Positions 49,817-59,565 are shown, counted from the stretch's first letter. The stretch is DNA of 64,000 nucleotides from CAUJGP01 sp964612425 (GCA_964612425.1 CAZTDX010000002.1:58749-122748); one strand, 5' to 3'. Translations and numbers: made by a program. Notes: a model not told the origin generated them from the sequence alone.

Positions 49817-50791
49817 ATGAATCAATTTAACGGTACTCAACATTATGTTGCAGCATTTTATCAATTTATGCCCCTGGAAAATCCAGAGCTGGCACAAAAA
49901 AATCTAGAAGCTAAAGCAGAAGAGTTAGGTGTAAAGGGCCTTGTCATCTTAGGTCGCGAGGGATTTAACTCAACTTGCTCTTCCCATACACTTGAATCTT
50001 TTGAAGCATGGAAAAATTACATTAAACATTATTTTAATACTCCAGATTTAGTCTTTAAAGAGTCGATGACTAGCAAATCTCCGTTTCGTCGTTTTAAAGT
50101 AAAAATTCGCGAAGAGATTGTCACGGCTGGCATACCTGAAATGACTCCGCCTCCTGGAAAAAACAACCATCTCACACCAGAGGAATGGGACCAAGTTCTT
50201 ACCCAAGAATCCGATTATGCCTTAATTGATACTCGGAATTGGTATGAATATAAAATTGGAACATTTCGTGGCGCCATAAATCCCAACCTCGAAAAATTTA
50301 CGGAGTTTCCCAGATACATCGATGATCAAGGAATTCCCAAAGATAAGAAAATTTTAATTTTTTGCACCGGTGGTATTCGCTGCGAAAAGGGAATTTTAGA
50401 GCTTCAAAAACAAGGCTACAAAAATGTTTATCAGCTCGATGGTGGTATTTTAAATTATTTTAAAGAAAGCAAAAATAGTCAGTACGATGGAGAGTGTTTT
50501 GTCTTTGATCACCGCGTTGCCGTAGACCAAAAATTACAACCAACATTGCGTTACGGACTTTGCCCTCATTGTGGTCAGCCGGGAGAGTCAAAAATCACTT
50601 GCACGCGCTGTGATTCCGAAGCTTTAATTTGTGAGACCTGTGCCGCGATCCCCTTCAAACAAAGTACATGCTCTAAGAATTGCGCTCACCACTTCGAGCT
50701 TAATCCCAGCAAAAAAGGACAAAAACAAGTCGTTCCATTTGAAATAAAACCACTTTCCCTAAAGAACTCTCTGGTTAATAAAAACACATAA
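49817..50791 (+). CDS. trhO: tRNA uridine-34 hydroxylase (rhodanese family, YceA/TrhO)
   Basis: 324 residues. The N-terminal ~100 residues are the TrhO-specific domain (GREGFNST, FKVKIREEIVTAG). A rhodanese domain follows at ~115-215 with IDTRNWYEYKIGTF and the active Cys in FCTGGIRCEKG. A C-terminal zinc-type region has CPHCGQ, CTRC, CETC and CSKNC. It makes 5-hydroxyuridine at tRNA wobble position with O2. It is followed by nadB after 30 bp on the same strand. Confidence 0.93.
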   Translation: MNQFNGTQHYVAAFYQFMPLENPELAQKNLEAKAEELGVKGLVILGREGFNSTCSSHTLESFEAWKNYIKHYFNTPDLVFKESMTSKSPFRRFKVKIREEIVTAGIPEMTPPPGKNNHLTPEEWDQVLTQESDYALIDTRNWYEYKIGTFRGAINPNLEKFTEFPRYIDDQGIPKDKKILIFCTGGIRCEKGILELQKQGYKNVYQLDGGILNYFKESKNSQYDGECFVFDHRVAVDQKLQPTLRYGLCPHCGQPGESKITCTRCDSEALICETCAAIPFKQSTCSKNCAHHFELNPSKKGQKQVVPFEIKPLSLKNSLVNKNT

Positions 50792-50821
50792 ATTTGGTGT
50801 GGGAGAAAAAGAGGCTTACCA

Positions 50822-52468
50822 ATGACCAAGGACAATCAATCAAGATCAAATCACAGTGACGTCAATAATTATTACTATTCTGATTATCTCGTCATTGGCT
50901 GTGGTCTTGCCGGCCTCGCCTTTGCCCTCAAAGCAGCAGAACAAGGTGGCCTTGTTCACGTCTTATCTAAAACAGAACTTCCGCAAACAAATACTTCGAT
51001 GGCCCAAGGAGGGATTGCTGCCGTTGCCTCTGAGGAAGACTCCTTTGAAAGTCACATCAACGATACACATATTGCTGGCGCCGGACTTTGTCGCGATGAC
51101 GTGGTTAAAAATTTTATCACTCAAGCCCCCGATCGAATTAAGGATCTTCTCCAGTGGGGAGTTGAATTTGATAAAGATTTAACTCGAGAGGGAGGGCATA
51201 GTTTTCGTCGTATTTTTCATCATGAAGATCAGACAGGCCAAGCCATTCACTCTCAACTCATTAAAAAAGCAAAGTCCCATCCTAATATAAAATTTTTTGA
51301 ACATCATTTTGCCATTGATCTCATTCTCAATAAAAAAGTATGGCCCTATCAAATGGGCTCACCCTATTGCCTTGGAACCTACGCTCTCGTAACAACCACG
51401 CAAGAAGTGGTGAGCTTTATCAGCCCCCATACTATTTTAGCCACCGGAGGCGCTGGAAAAGCCTACCTCTACACCTCCAACTGGAGTGGCGCAACGGGCG
51501 ACGGGATTGCCATGGCCTACCGAGCCGGTGTGCGCATTTCAAATATGGAGTTTATGCAATTTCACCCGACGTGCCTTTACCATCCCGAGGCTCGTAACTT
51601 TTTAATTTCTGAAGCCTTGAGAGGTGAAGGCGGTGAGCTGATTAATAAAAAAGGGGAAGCTTTTATGAAAAAGCAGCATCCCCTTGGAAGCTTAGCCCCT
51701 CGGGATATTGTCGCTCGTGGCATTGATGCTGAAATTAAAAAAAGCGGCGCTGAGTGTGTTTACCTGGATATGCGCCATCATACGAACGAGTATTTACAAA
51801 CGCGGTTTCCAGTCATATATAAAAAATGTTTAGAATATGGATGGGATATGAGTGTAACACCCATTCCGGTTGTTCCGGCGGCGCACTATCTCTGTGGTGG
51901 CGTGCTCACGGATAAGAATGGGCAAACTGATATGAAAGGTTTATGGGCCCTTGGCGAGACAGCATGCACAGGATTTCACGGAGCCAACAGACTTGCGAGC
52001 AACTCCCTACTTGAATGTATGACTACGGCTCACAACGCTTTTCAAGCCATTTTAAAAAAACCGAATGAAGTTATTAAACTCATTCCTGATTCACTCTCGT
52101 TGACGTCCCTTCCCATACCCCCGTGGATTCAACCTGAAGAGACCAATGCCGATGAGCTTGTGGTCATTTCTCATATGTGGGAAGAAATTCGACGATTGAT
52201 GTGGAATTACGTTGGAATTGTACGATCCAATAAGCGGTTAGAGCGAGCTCGGCATCGTCTTGAGAATATTCTCAATGAAGTTAAAGATTACTACTCTGAT
52301 TTAAAGCTCAGCTCTGATATTTTAGAACTAAGAAACATTGCCTTAGTCGCTGACCTCACCGTTCGCTGTGCCTTAAAGCGCAAAGAATCGCGGGGAATTC
52401 ACTTTACGATTGATTATGCGGAGTCCTCAAAAACAATCACGCCCAAGGATTCTCTCCTCAGGCGTTAA
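50822..52468 (+). CDS. nadB: L-aspartate oxidase
   Basis: 548 residues of the succinate dehydrogenase/fumarate reductase flavoprotein family. FAD site GCGLAGLAFALKAAEQG near residue 27, then NTSMAQGGIAAV, and HPTCLYHPEARNFLISEALRGEGG and HGANRLASNSLLECM. It oxidises aspartate to iminoaspartate, the first step of NAD synthesis. There is no nadA or nadC nearby. The N-terminal 20 residues are Ser/Asn-rich. Probably in an operon with trhO. Confidence 0.95.
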   Translation: MTKDNQSRSNHSDVNNYYYSDYLVIGCGLAGLAFALKAAEQGGLVHVLSKTELPQTNTSMAQGGIAAVASEEDSFESHINDTHIAGAGLCRDDVVKNFITQAPDRIKDLLQWGVEFDKDLTREGGHSFRRIFHHEDQTGQAIHSQLIKKAKSHPNIKFFEHHFAIDLILNKKVWPYQMGSPYCLGTYALVTTTQEVVSFISPHTILATGGAGKAYLYTSNWSGATGDGIAMAYRAGVRISNMEFMQFHPTCLYHPEARNFLISEALRGEGGELINKKGEAFMKKQHPLGSLAPRDIVARGIDAEIKKSGAECVYLDMRHHTNEYLQTRFPVIYKKCLEYGWDMSVTPIPVVPAAHYLCGGVLTDKNGQTDMKGLWALGETACTGFHGANRLASNSLLECMTTAHNAFQAILKKPNEVIKLIPDSLSLTSLPIPPWIQPEETNADELVVISHMWEEIRRLMWNYVGIVRSNKRLERARHRLENILNEVKDYYSDLKLSSDILELRNIALVADLTVRCALKRKESRGIHFTIDYAESSKTITPKDSLLRR

Positions 52469-52557
52469 CATGTGATTTCCGATAATCTTTTTTTTATCTT
52501 CGAACTACGTTTTTCTCACAAGGTTAAATAAATTTGAAACTACATTAATCGATGCAC

Positions 52558-53235
52558 TCAAATAGACTCATCGGTCGCATTAATTATATAATCCAATCTA
52601 TCATTAAGCAATTCCAATTCATCATTTGAATGATTTTGTTTTAAAATATTATAAATTAAACTGCCGATTTCTGCTTTTGCAGTACCGCAGTAATTTTCAT
52701 CTATCACCCTGGGTACGTTGCAATTTTTAATCAAAGTTGAAAGAAAAGCACTAAACCTAATCCCATTTAAGTCATCACTAGAACCATTGTATACCTTCGA
52801 GGCAAACTCCTTTGATGTCAAAAAAACACGATTTCCATGCCTATCATGTCCAAATAAATAAAAAGGTTCCAAAACTACAACAAGGGGTGTGGCAAGGCCA
52901 CTTAATGGCACTTCAATATCACACTCAAATTTATCTAATCGAATCCACCTTGTATTTTCAACAGATTCAATAATTTTATTTCTAATTTTTTCAGATCTAA
53001 TTCGATCTATATTCTTTAATAATTGAGAGTATTCACTATAATATTCCCCAAAAGTCGTTTCCATATTTTTTGACTCATTAATAAAATCTTGAAGAGTGTG
53101 ACTCACACCTTTTTTGGCCTTACAAGAATATGTTCCACCAGGACCACCAACTCCATCAGCCAAACAAACTTTTGATGCAACATAAATTACTATACTTAAC
53201 CATTTTATATTTTTAATAATTAAATTTGTTTTCAT
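52558..53235 (-). CDS. Exported protein of unknown function
   Basis: 225 residues with a signal peptide (MKTNLIIKNIKW, hydrophobic to CLADG, ~residue 28). The start of the mature part, GGPGGTYSCKAKKG, has the pattern F/Y-x-C-K that also opens the mature part of the next gene (EFDCKTNDG), and both continue with W(I/P)-R/L-x-x-F-x-C. I see them as distant relatives. Four Cys likely form disulphides. Stop is close to nothing; it follows its neighbour by 31 bp, so one operon. Confidence 0.65.
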   Translation of the reverse strand: MKTNLIIKNIKWLSIVIYVASKVCLADGVGGPGGTYSCKAKKGVSHTLQDFINESKNMETTFGEYYSEYSQLLKNIDRIRSEKIRNKIIESVENTRWIRLDKFECDIEVPLSGLATPLVVVLEPFYLFGHDRHGNRVFLTSKEFASKVYNGSSDDLNGIRFSAFLSTLIKNCNVPRVIDENYCGTAKAEIGSLIYNILKQNHSNDELELLNDRLDYIINATDESI

Positions 53236-53266
53236 AAATCTTTAACCTTTCATAATTTTTAAATAA

Positions 53267-54517
53267 TTAATCTTTAACTAACTTAGTGATTTTACTTTTA
53301 TAAAGCTCAATTTCATTTGCATATGACTCAAGTTGCTTATTATACCACTTTTCTTCAATATAAATTCCTTCATTGTAGTCTTCTTTTTCAAAGCGGATTT
53401 CAAAGCTAAATTCAGGTCTTCTAATAGGACTTTGAAAAACATTATTATCTCTCACTCTAATGTCATAACTACTCTCTTTAAGAACAGTTAAATCTTCCTC
53501 TATCTTATCTAAGTCCAAACTAAATTTACTAAAAAATTCGTAAATTTGAGAAACCTCTTCGGGAGGAATAAGCACTCGCTTCAACTTCGCTCGCTCTTCT
53601 GATTTCATATCATCTGTTCCTTTCTCTCGGCACTCAAACACTCCTTTTTCATATTGAATTTCGTTAAACCAAGATTTTCTAAACCAAATCGCTTCTTCAT
53701 CTAAACTTGTAAAAAAGCCCAACTTGCTTTTGCAAATTTTAATTAATTCGCTCTTTAAATGAGGAATGTTAACTGAAAATTTTCTCGCTATTTCATAAAG
53801 CTTATCTACATTATCAGCCAAGGTAGCTACGTCTTGCCTTGTAAAAAGCAAATCCCCAGGAAACTGACGATTGGCCGCACTCCTTTCTTTAACAATTTCG
53901 CTTTCAGATAAATCCTTAGTTACTAAGTTGTATATAGCAATTGCACTATTGCTAATTCTTACTGAATTGCCAGACTCCTTAAAATACAACCTAAGAGCTT
54001 CATTAATAAGAGCTAGAATTCTCATCTTATCTTTGGATTCACCATCAAATTTATAATCAAATTTAGTAGAACCTAAATCTTCAACAATGTAAAATTCTGA
54101 TAACTCAGGAGTTATAGAATTATATACAATTAGTTTAGAAAAACCATCTATTCCATGTATTTTATTGTCACTTTTCCAGGCAATAGATTTACAATTAAAT
54201 TGATAAAGAGGAATCCAACGTTGTCGAGTTAACCTTTTAAGTTGTCGACCTAAATTAGGATACAGTTGTGAAGCCTTATCTGTAAATTTCATATATTCAC
54301 CATAGATTCTTTCTCCTATTGAATTCTTCATTGAGGACCGATAATCTAAGCCACCACTGTTTATTAGAGTAAAAATGTTTACATACCGTCCATCATTTGT
54401 TTTACAATCAAACTCAGAGGCGTGAACAAGGGAGCCTAAAAGTAAGCTTGCTAAAATAAAACAACCAATGGTTGTTGTTCTTAATCGAGTAAAAATATTC
54501 TTTTTTAAATTGTCCAT
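53267..54517 (-). CDS. Exported protein of unknown function
   Basis: 416 residues with a signal peptide (hydrophobic ~15-33, HASEF). The mature part is charged, with Lys/Glu-rich helical text towards the end. The first ~150 residues share the arrangement of Cys and Trp with the downstream 225-residue protein (DCKTNDG; RWIPLYQFNC against RWIRLDKFEC), which suggests duplication. Divergent from the TIGR02147 regulator gene over a 285-bp AT-rich gap. Function unknown. Confidence 0.65.
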   Translation of the reverse strand: MDNLKKNIFTRLRTTTIGCFILASLLLGSLVHASEFDCKTNDGRYVNIFTLINSGGLDYRSSMKNSIGERIYGEYMKFTDKASQLYPNLGRQLKRLTRQRWIPLYQFNCKSIAWKSDNKIHGIDGFSKLIVYNSITPELSEFYIVEDLGSTKFDYKFDGESKDKMRILALINEALRLYFKESGNSVRISNSAIAIYNLVTKDLSESEIVKERSAANRQFPGDLLFTRQDVATLADNVDKLYEIARKFSVNIPHLKSELIKICKSKLGFFTSLDEEAIWFRKSWFNEIQYEKGVFECREKGTDDMKSEERAKLKRVLIPPEEVSQIYEFFSKFSLDLDKIEEDLTVLKESSYDIRVRDNNVFQSPIRRPEFSFEIRFEKEDYNEGIYIEEKWYNKQLESYANEIELYKSKITKLVKD

Positions 54518-54636
54518 ACAACGTAACCTTTCATTTTTGTTTATTAAATTGCTGAAAAGACATAAGCATTAATATTTATAGTAATAACCTGATACCTTCT
54601 CATCTATTTTAACTAATTCTGATTTACAAATCTTAA

Positions 54637-54652
54637 GTCTAGTATACTAGAC
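54637..54652. promoter_or_regulatory. Perfect 16-bp palindrome between divergent genes
   Basis: GTCTAGTATACTAGAC is its own reverse complement. It lies about 120 bp before the start of the exported-protein operon (minus) and 150 bp before the TIGR02147 gene (plus). A likely dimer binding site; TIGR02147 proteins have a winged-helix part and could be the binder. Confidence 0.5.
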
Positions 54653-54802
54653 CTATTTACTAATTTCATTATTTAAATAGGAAATTCTACGAGATGAACT
54701 TGTCATTTATGTTAAATTTATAAAGACAGCCATGGAATATATAACTAATTTTAGTTTATCATTAGTTATGCGGTGTTAATCTAGTTTACAAGGTGACCAA
54801 AA

Positions 54803-55624
54803 ATGTCTGCTGATATATTTCAATATGACGATTACAAAAAGTATATGCGCGATCTTGTTAGCTCGTTACCCAAAAATGGACATGGGATCTTTGTAAAGCT
54901 AGCTAACCATCTTTCTGTTACTCCTGTTTTAATGAGTAAAATTTTTAATGGAGACCGAGAGCTTACTTTAGAGCAATCACTTGCTGTTGCTAACTACTTT
55001 AGTCTATCAGAAATAGAAAAAGATTTCTTTTTAGCACTTGTAGAAAAATCTCGAGCGGGAAATTTCGAACTTAAAGAGTACTTTAATAAGAAAATTGAAA
55101 AAATTAAAATAAGCTCCAGACAACTAAAAGAAATTATAGTCAATCAAAAGGAATTGAGTGAAGAAGAAAAGTCTGAATTCTATTCACAATGGTATTATAT
55201 GGCCATTTGGGTTTTAACCTCTCTTGGAACTTTCAGCACTGCCGAAGACTTTAAGGAAAGATTAGGATTGAGCATGCCTACTATTCAAAAAGCAATTCAG
55301 TTTTTAATTCGAACAAACATAATTTTAAAGTCCGAAGGAAAGTTTATTGTAGGCCCTCAATTTATTTTTTTAGATGCAAATTCAATACATATTTCAAAAC
55401 ATCATTCTAATTGGAGAATAAAAGCCTTAGCTCAACAAGGTGAGATCACCGAAGATGAACTCTGCTTCACTATGCCCTGCTCAATATCCAAAGCAGATTT
55501 TGAAAGCATTCGTAAATTAATTATAGATTTGATCAAAAAATCCAGGGACATCGTCAACACCTCTCCAGAAGAAGAAGTTGCATTTATGAACATTGATTGG
55601 CTTAAAATGAAAGCTTTAAAGTAA
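54803..55624 (+). CDS. TIGR02147-family putative regulator
   Basis: 273 residues, the family's usual size. The N-terminus IFQYDDYKKYMRDLVSSLPK...GIFVKLANHLSVTPVLMSKIFNGDRELTLEQSLAVANYFSLSEIEKDFFLALVE is a helix-turn-helix of XRE type. After a coiled part, WYYMAIWVLTSL...FKERLGLSMPTIQKAIQFLIRTNIILKSEGKF reads as a winged helix. This family is known mainly from Fibrobacteres and Bdellovibrio-like genomes, often in many copies. The divergent exported-protein genes are likely targets. AAGGTGA upstream of the ATG. Confidence 0.88.
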   Translation: MSADIFQYDDYKKYMRDLVSSLPKNGHGIFVKLANHLSVTPVLMSKIFNGDRELTLEQSLAVANYFSLSEIEKDFFLALVEKSRAGNFELKEYFNKKIEKIKISSRQLKEIIVNQKELSEEEKSEFYSQWYYMAIWVLTSLGTFSTAEDFKERLGLSMPTIQKAIQFLIRTNIILKSEGKFIVGPQFIFLDANSIHISKHHSNWRIKALAQQGEITEDELCFTMPCSISKADFESIRKLIIDLIKKSRDIVNTSPEEEVAFMNIDWLKMKALK

Positions 55625-55697
55625 AAGCAAAGTTTAAAAAAGTATTACCTCATTTGGCAATATAGTTCTTCAACTTAGACAGCTAATTTTTGAAGAG

Positions 55698-55723
55698 TTG
55701 GATCACAAAATTTTTTGATCCAA
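55698..55723. terminator. Hairpin between convergent genes, possible terminator
   Basis: TTGGATCA(c)AAAA pairs with TTTTTTGATCCAA (13-bp stem with one mismatch, almost no loop). It is centred in the 151-bp gap between the convergent TIGR02147 and OmpA-like genes. There is no run of T just outside the stem, so termination is only plausible. Confidence 0.4.
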
Positions 55724-55775
55724 AATTGAACCGATGAAATTGATAGCAAGAATCATTCGCAATAAGGAAGGCATT

Positions 55776-56429
55776 TTAAGTCTTTTGATCTTGAGGAACT
55801 TTACTTTCATCGACAGTGATTTCTATTTCTACGCGTCGATTTTTTGATCTTCCATCAGCTGATTTATTATCTGCCACAGGATTTTCTTTTCCCATCCCAA
55901 CAGTTGAAAGAGTTTCACTAGGAACTCCTCCTTGAGCAAGGGATTCTTTAACAGCTTGTGCTCGCTTTTCAGAGAGTGTTTTATTGACGCTATCTGAACC
56001 CATGCTGTCGGTATAACCTTTAACTGTGATGACATTTTCAGGGTATTTTTTAAGGATGCTCGCAAGTTTTGCGATATTGTCTTTGGCCGCAGGTTTTAAG
56101 TCAGACTTTCCTGTATCAAATAAAATATCACTTTTTAATTTAGTAATAATCCCCTGATCAGTTCGTTTTGTTTCTGCAATTTTTTCTAACTCTTTAGCTT
56201 GCTTATCGAGGCGATTCCCGATTGTTCCACCAAGGGCCGCACCTAATGCCGCACCAATCAGGGCTCCTTTTTTCTTATCACCATGTTGATTACCTACCAC
56301 AGAGCCTAACACAGCGCCTGCCGCCGCGCCAATTCCTGCACCTGCAGCTGTTTTCTTACCTGCAGACTCGCAGCCAAGATTTCCCATGATGAACGAACCT
56401 ACAGCTATCGCAACAACTATTTTTTTCAT
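55776..56429 (-). CDS. OmpA-family lipoprotein with glycine-zipper region
   Basis: 217 residues. Lipoprotein signal (Cys20 after GNLG). Residues ~25-75 are glycine-zipper (AGAGIGAAAGAVLGSVVGN and GALIGAALGAALGGTIGN), which can insert in membranes. The OmpA C-terminal domain (~95-205) has ILFDTGKSDLKPAAK, TVKGYTDSMGSDSVNKTLSEKRAQAVKESL and NRRVEIEI, which bind peptidoglycan diaminopimelate. It ties the outer membrane to the cell wall. Eleven bases after the catalase-like gene, thus one operon. Confidence 0.9.
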   Translation of the reverse strand: MKKIVVAIAVGSFIMGNLGCESAGKKTAAGAGIGAAAGAVLGSVVGNQHGDKKKGALIGAALGAALGGTIGNRLDKQAKELEKIAETKRTDQGIITKLKSDILFDTGKSDLKPAAKDNIAKLASILKKYPENVITVKGYTDSMGSDSVNKTLSEKRAQAVKESLAQGGVPSETLSTVGMGKENPVADNKSADGRSKNRRVEIEITVDESKVPQDQKT

Positions 56430-56439
56430 TACTCACTCC

Positions 56440-57762
56440 TTAATAACTTTTATTTGATTGATTCATTCGATTGTAACGACTGTCTTCTTCAATGATTGTG
56501 CGAACCCGAGCAATGGAACCCATGGGCTGATTGGTGCGCGCCGAATGAAGACGAGTGTTTATATAGCGATCATCACACAAAGACTGCTGTGAATCTACTG
56601 ACGGATTTGGGTTATCCTCTATATTGGCTTTAATTTGAGCGACGTTATAAAAAGGGAGTATTTTCTCATCCCACAGTGCGCCTCCATCTTCAATCATATC
56701 AGATGGCTCACCCCATAGACTATGCCTTTTGTCTGCGAGCTTTAACGCATTATAATTAAAAAATTGAACTTGCAAATTATAGCAAATACCCTTTTCTTTC
56801 AGTTGATTGACAGCATTCTCTTGTAGCTTGTTTTCAGAGGAGTTACTATACTGTTTTAGTTTATATTCTCCACAGGGAGTTGCCTTATATTTTACAATAT
56901 ACTTGGGATTCTCACCATCTAGCCCATGAGAATATGGCAGATTTGCCCAGTAATCTTTTTGAGTATAAGTTGTGTCTTCTTTTTCAAAACTTCCCAGAAG
57001 TTTTGCTTTCTCTATAACCAACGGAGCTTTCAATATAGCACTTGTATTTTTAAATCTAGATAAACGATGATTTGAAATATCTCTTTTTAATTCATCAGCT
57101 CTCATCATTTGTAAAAAATCTTGTATATTATCCACTAAAAACATAGGTGAAGAATTCATCATAAAATCTTGACGAGAACGACCCGTTGGATCAATCATTT
57201 TTCCGTTCATATCAACAGAAAATGCTAATCCACGAACATCTCCTTTAGAGTCTGATAAATACTCTCCTTTAGCATTAGCAAATCTCAATTGAGCTTCATA
57301 CTCCCCAGGATTTTCAAATATACCTTGACGTAATTTTTCTACTAATTCATTTAAGTTTACTTTATTTTTAGTGGCTAAATTTTGATTTTTTTCTTTTAAT
57401 TCTTCTTCATTAAAAATTTTAAATTTAGCATTAAAACAAATTCCCTTATGATGAGTACCGCGCCCTAACTTCTTATCAGCTTTTGGTTCAGCGGCTTCCG
57501 CTTGAATTTTGCTAAATATCTCAATTAGCTCATTAGTAATTTCTTTTTCTTTTTTGGAATCAGAAGGATTGATCTTATCATACTTCTCATACCCTTTAAA
57601 TAATGGAATCCTCTCTAGGATTTCACGACGATTTTGGTCCAATCCAATCGGATCGTTAGCAACTTTGCGTTCGGAGTTTTTGTTTTCAGCGACTTTACTT
57701 GTGGTTGAACAAGCACCCAACAGAGCAGCTCCTAACAATACAGAATAACCATATAGTCTCAT
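56440..57762 (-). CDS. Catalase-family-like lipoprotein
   Basis: About 440 residues. Lipoprotein signal with lipobox LGAC. The order of segments follows the y4iL/SrpA-like branch of the catalase superfamily: RGTHHKGICFNAKFKIF (the RxxHxxG heme-side His), EAQLRFANAKGEYLSDSKGDVRGLAFSVDM, QDFMMNSSPMFLVDN, YWANLPYSHG, and near the end INTRLHSARTNQPMGSIARVR, which replaces the usual heme Tyr region. So it may bind heme in the periplasm or outer membrane, but activity is uncertain because the proximal Tyr motif is not seen. ATG at 57762 chosen for GAGGTG just upstream. In an operon with the OmpA lipoprotein. Confidence 0.65.
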   Translation of the reverse strand: MRLYGYSVLLGAALLGACSTTSKVAENKNSERKVANDPIGLDQNRREILERIPLFKGYEKYDKINPSDSKKEKEITNELIEIFSKIQAEAAEPKADKKLGRGTHHKGICFNAKFKIFNEEELKEKNQNLATKNKVNLNELVEKLRQGIFENPGEYEAQLRFANAKGEYLSDSKGDVRGLAFSVDMNGKMIDPTGRSRQDFMMNSSPMFLVDNIQDFLQMMRADELKRDISNHRLSRFKNTSAILKAPLVIEKAKLLGSFEKEDTTYTQKDYWANLPYSHGLDGENPKYIVKYKATPCGEYKLKQYSNSSENKLQENAVNQLKEKGICYNLQVQFFNYNALKLADKRHSLWGEPSDMIEDGGALWDEKILPFYNVAQIKANIEDNPNPSVDSQQSLCDDRYINTRLHSARTNQPMGSIARVRTIIEEDSRYNRMNQSNKSY

Positions 57763-57890
57763 AAACACCTCAATTCCTTTTTAATTATTTCACATGACAA
57801 TATTAGAGACATTAATCTATTGAGATGCAACGATAAATGTTTAATTTTTTGTTTGTTTTCTATAAACAAATATTATGTTTCAATCAGATT

Positions 57891-59216
57891 TTATTTAATT
57901 AAGGTTTGTGTGTTAATCAATTTACCATCAATCGATGAGTCCGATGGGAGTTGAAGTATTTTGAGGACCATCGGATAGATATCAACATTAACAATAGGAT
58001 TAAGAATGACCCCATTCTTGAAAGCTGGACCTTGAACATAAAAAATTCCCCACATCGAACTTTCAGTGGGATTATATCCATGATTTCCGGTGATTTTATT
58101 AAAAGCCGTCACCTTGTCTTGACGTAAGACCAATGAATAGGGGTTTTTCGCTTCAATAATAATATCACCGACCTTAGGTGTTTTACTATAGTGATAAGTC
58201 TTAGGGATTTGCCCCCGCGCGAAGACTTTAAATTTTAAAGAGCCACTCTTGTCCGCTCCTTTTTTAGACACTTTATCCCAAGCCATAATTAATTTTTGAA
58301 CTTCAGATTCTGGAAAACCTTTTTTTAAATACAATTGCATCAAGGGACCTCGACCAATTACCTCAAATGCTGATAAATCAAATACATCATCAATAAAAAT
58401 TGTTTTGTTACTCTCCACATCTTGCATTCCGTGATCTGAAACAATGATGGTATTAACTGGAAGCTTTAGTTTTTCTAATCCCAAAAACAGCTCTCCTAAG
58501 GCTTCGTCAACATCAGCAATGGCTGATTTTACATCTGGTGATTGTGTTCCGAAGCGATGGGCGGCGGTATCCACACTCGAAAAGTACAACGTTAACAAAT
58601 GTGGACGCACAGACTCTGGAAGCTCTAGCCAGCGAATGACTTTTTGAACTCGCTCCTTGTTCGTAGGCGCATCGCTAAAGGTTTCAAAATAACTGGGTCG
58701 CACACCAGACTTTTCAATTTCACAACCCACCCAAAAATAGCAGGCTGATTTCATTCCATTTTTTTCCGCAACATACCACAGCGGCAATCCTTGATACCAT
58801 CGCTCATTTTTTGCAGAGTCACTCTCTCCCATCTTAAACTTTTTAAGATCTTGAGGGTCCATAAATTGATTGGAAACGATTTCGTGATTTTCAGCATACA
58901 AGCCCGTCATTATAGCGTAGTGATTCGGAAATGTTTTACTAGGAAATACTGGAATCAGCGCTTTTGCTCCTGATCCTGATTTTTCAAAAGCGAGTAGATT
59001 TTTGGGTTGAAAGATCTGATTATAATCATAGCGATAACCATCAATGAGTATCATGAGCACATAGGGCTTTAAAATCGCTTCAGGAGAATTTAATTTAGCC
59101 TCAGTGGATTTGACTTGAGAACTGACACTGATTGGAATGGATCGACAGGAGTTCGTCAGCAATAAACTCAAACATAAAAATAAAACATTTCTTAATTTAC
59201 CACAAATTTTCACCAT
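57891..59216 (-). CDS. Nucleotide pyrophosphatase/phosphodiesterase-like lipoprotein (alkaline phosphatase superfamily)
   Basis: About 441 residues from the ATG at 59216 (GGAGGAG upstream). Lipoprotein signal (lipobox TNSC). Metal-site Asp in MILIDGYRYD and nucleophile Thr in FPSKTFPNHYAIMTGLY, the pattern of ENPP-type enzymes. Later metal ligands lie in DTAAHRFG, VSDHGMQD and ITGNHGYNP. It probably cleaves phosphodiesters or pyrophosphates of nucleotides outside the cytoplasm, which could feed scavenged phosphate or prey nucleotides. Function by family, substrate unknown. Confidence 0.88.
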   Translation of the reverse strand: MVKICGKLRNVLFLCLSLLLTNSCRSIPISVSSQVKSTEAKLNSPEAILKPYVLMILIDGYRYDYNQIFQPKNLLAFEKSGSGAKALIPVFPSKTFPNHYAIMTGLYAENHEIVSNQFMDPQDLKKFKMGESDSAKNERWYQGLPLWYVAEKNGMKSACYFWVGCEIEKSGVRPSYFETFSDAPTNKERVQKVIRWLELPESVRPHLLTLYFSSVDTAAHRFGTQSPDVKSAIADVDEALGELFLGLEKLKLPVNTIIVSDHGMQDVESNKTIFIDDVFDLSAFEVIGRGPLMQLYLKKGFPESEVQKLIMAWDKVSKKGADKSGSLKFKVFARGQIPKTYHYSKTPKVGDIIIEAKNPYSLVLRQDKVTAFNKITGNHGYNPTESSMWGIFYVQGPAFKNGVILNPIVNVDIYPMVLKILQLPSDSSIDGKLINTQTLIK

Positions 59217-59283
59217 AAAACTCCTCCTGATTAAAACAAAAAACATTGCACGAATCAGAACCATTGAGATCCTGAGTTGTCAG

Positions 59284-59565
59284 CTAAGGGCTCATTAATA
59301 ATTTTAATTTGAAATCCATTTCAATCTTTTGCAAGCAATCTTGAATAGACGAATTTGCATTAATGATTGTTATGCTTTCTGCTGTCATCTTTGATAACGG
59401 AACGACAACTTCTTCGCCAAATGAGGAGCCAAGGGAAATCACCCCTTTAAAGTTTAAAGTGACTGGTCCAGAGATGTCGCTACGGCTTATTTTCTCAAAG
59501 CAGTCTTTTCCGTAAACCCTTCCAGTTAATATTACACCAAATTCATTCATTTGAATTTCAGACAT
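59284..59565 (-). CDS. STAS-like DUF4325 protein
   Basis: About 93 residues. VTLNFKGVISLGSSFGEEVVVPLSKM is the centre of the DUF4325 STAS-like fold, where strand-helix text with Gly-Ser-Ser-Phe marks the family. Such proteins pair with HATPase proteins like the one upstream. ATG at 59565 overlaps the end of that gene by 8 bp. Likely acts as the antagonist or switch partner. Confidence 0.75.
   Translation of the reverse strand: MSEIQMNEFGVILTGRVYGKDCFEKISRSDISGPVTLNFKGVISLGSSFGEEVVVPLSKMTAESITIINANSSIQDCLQKIEMDFKLKLLMSP

Noticed and set aside
52469..52557. Terminator after nadB (T-rich stretch)
   Set aside because: No stable stem precedes the T run.
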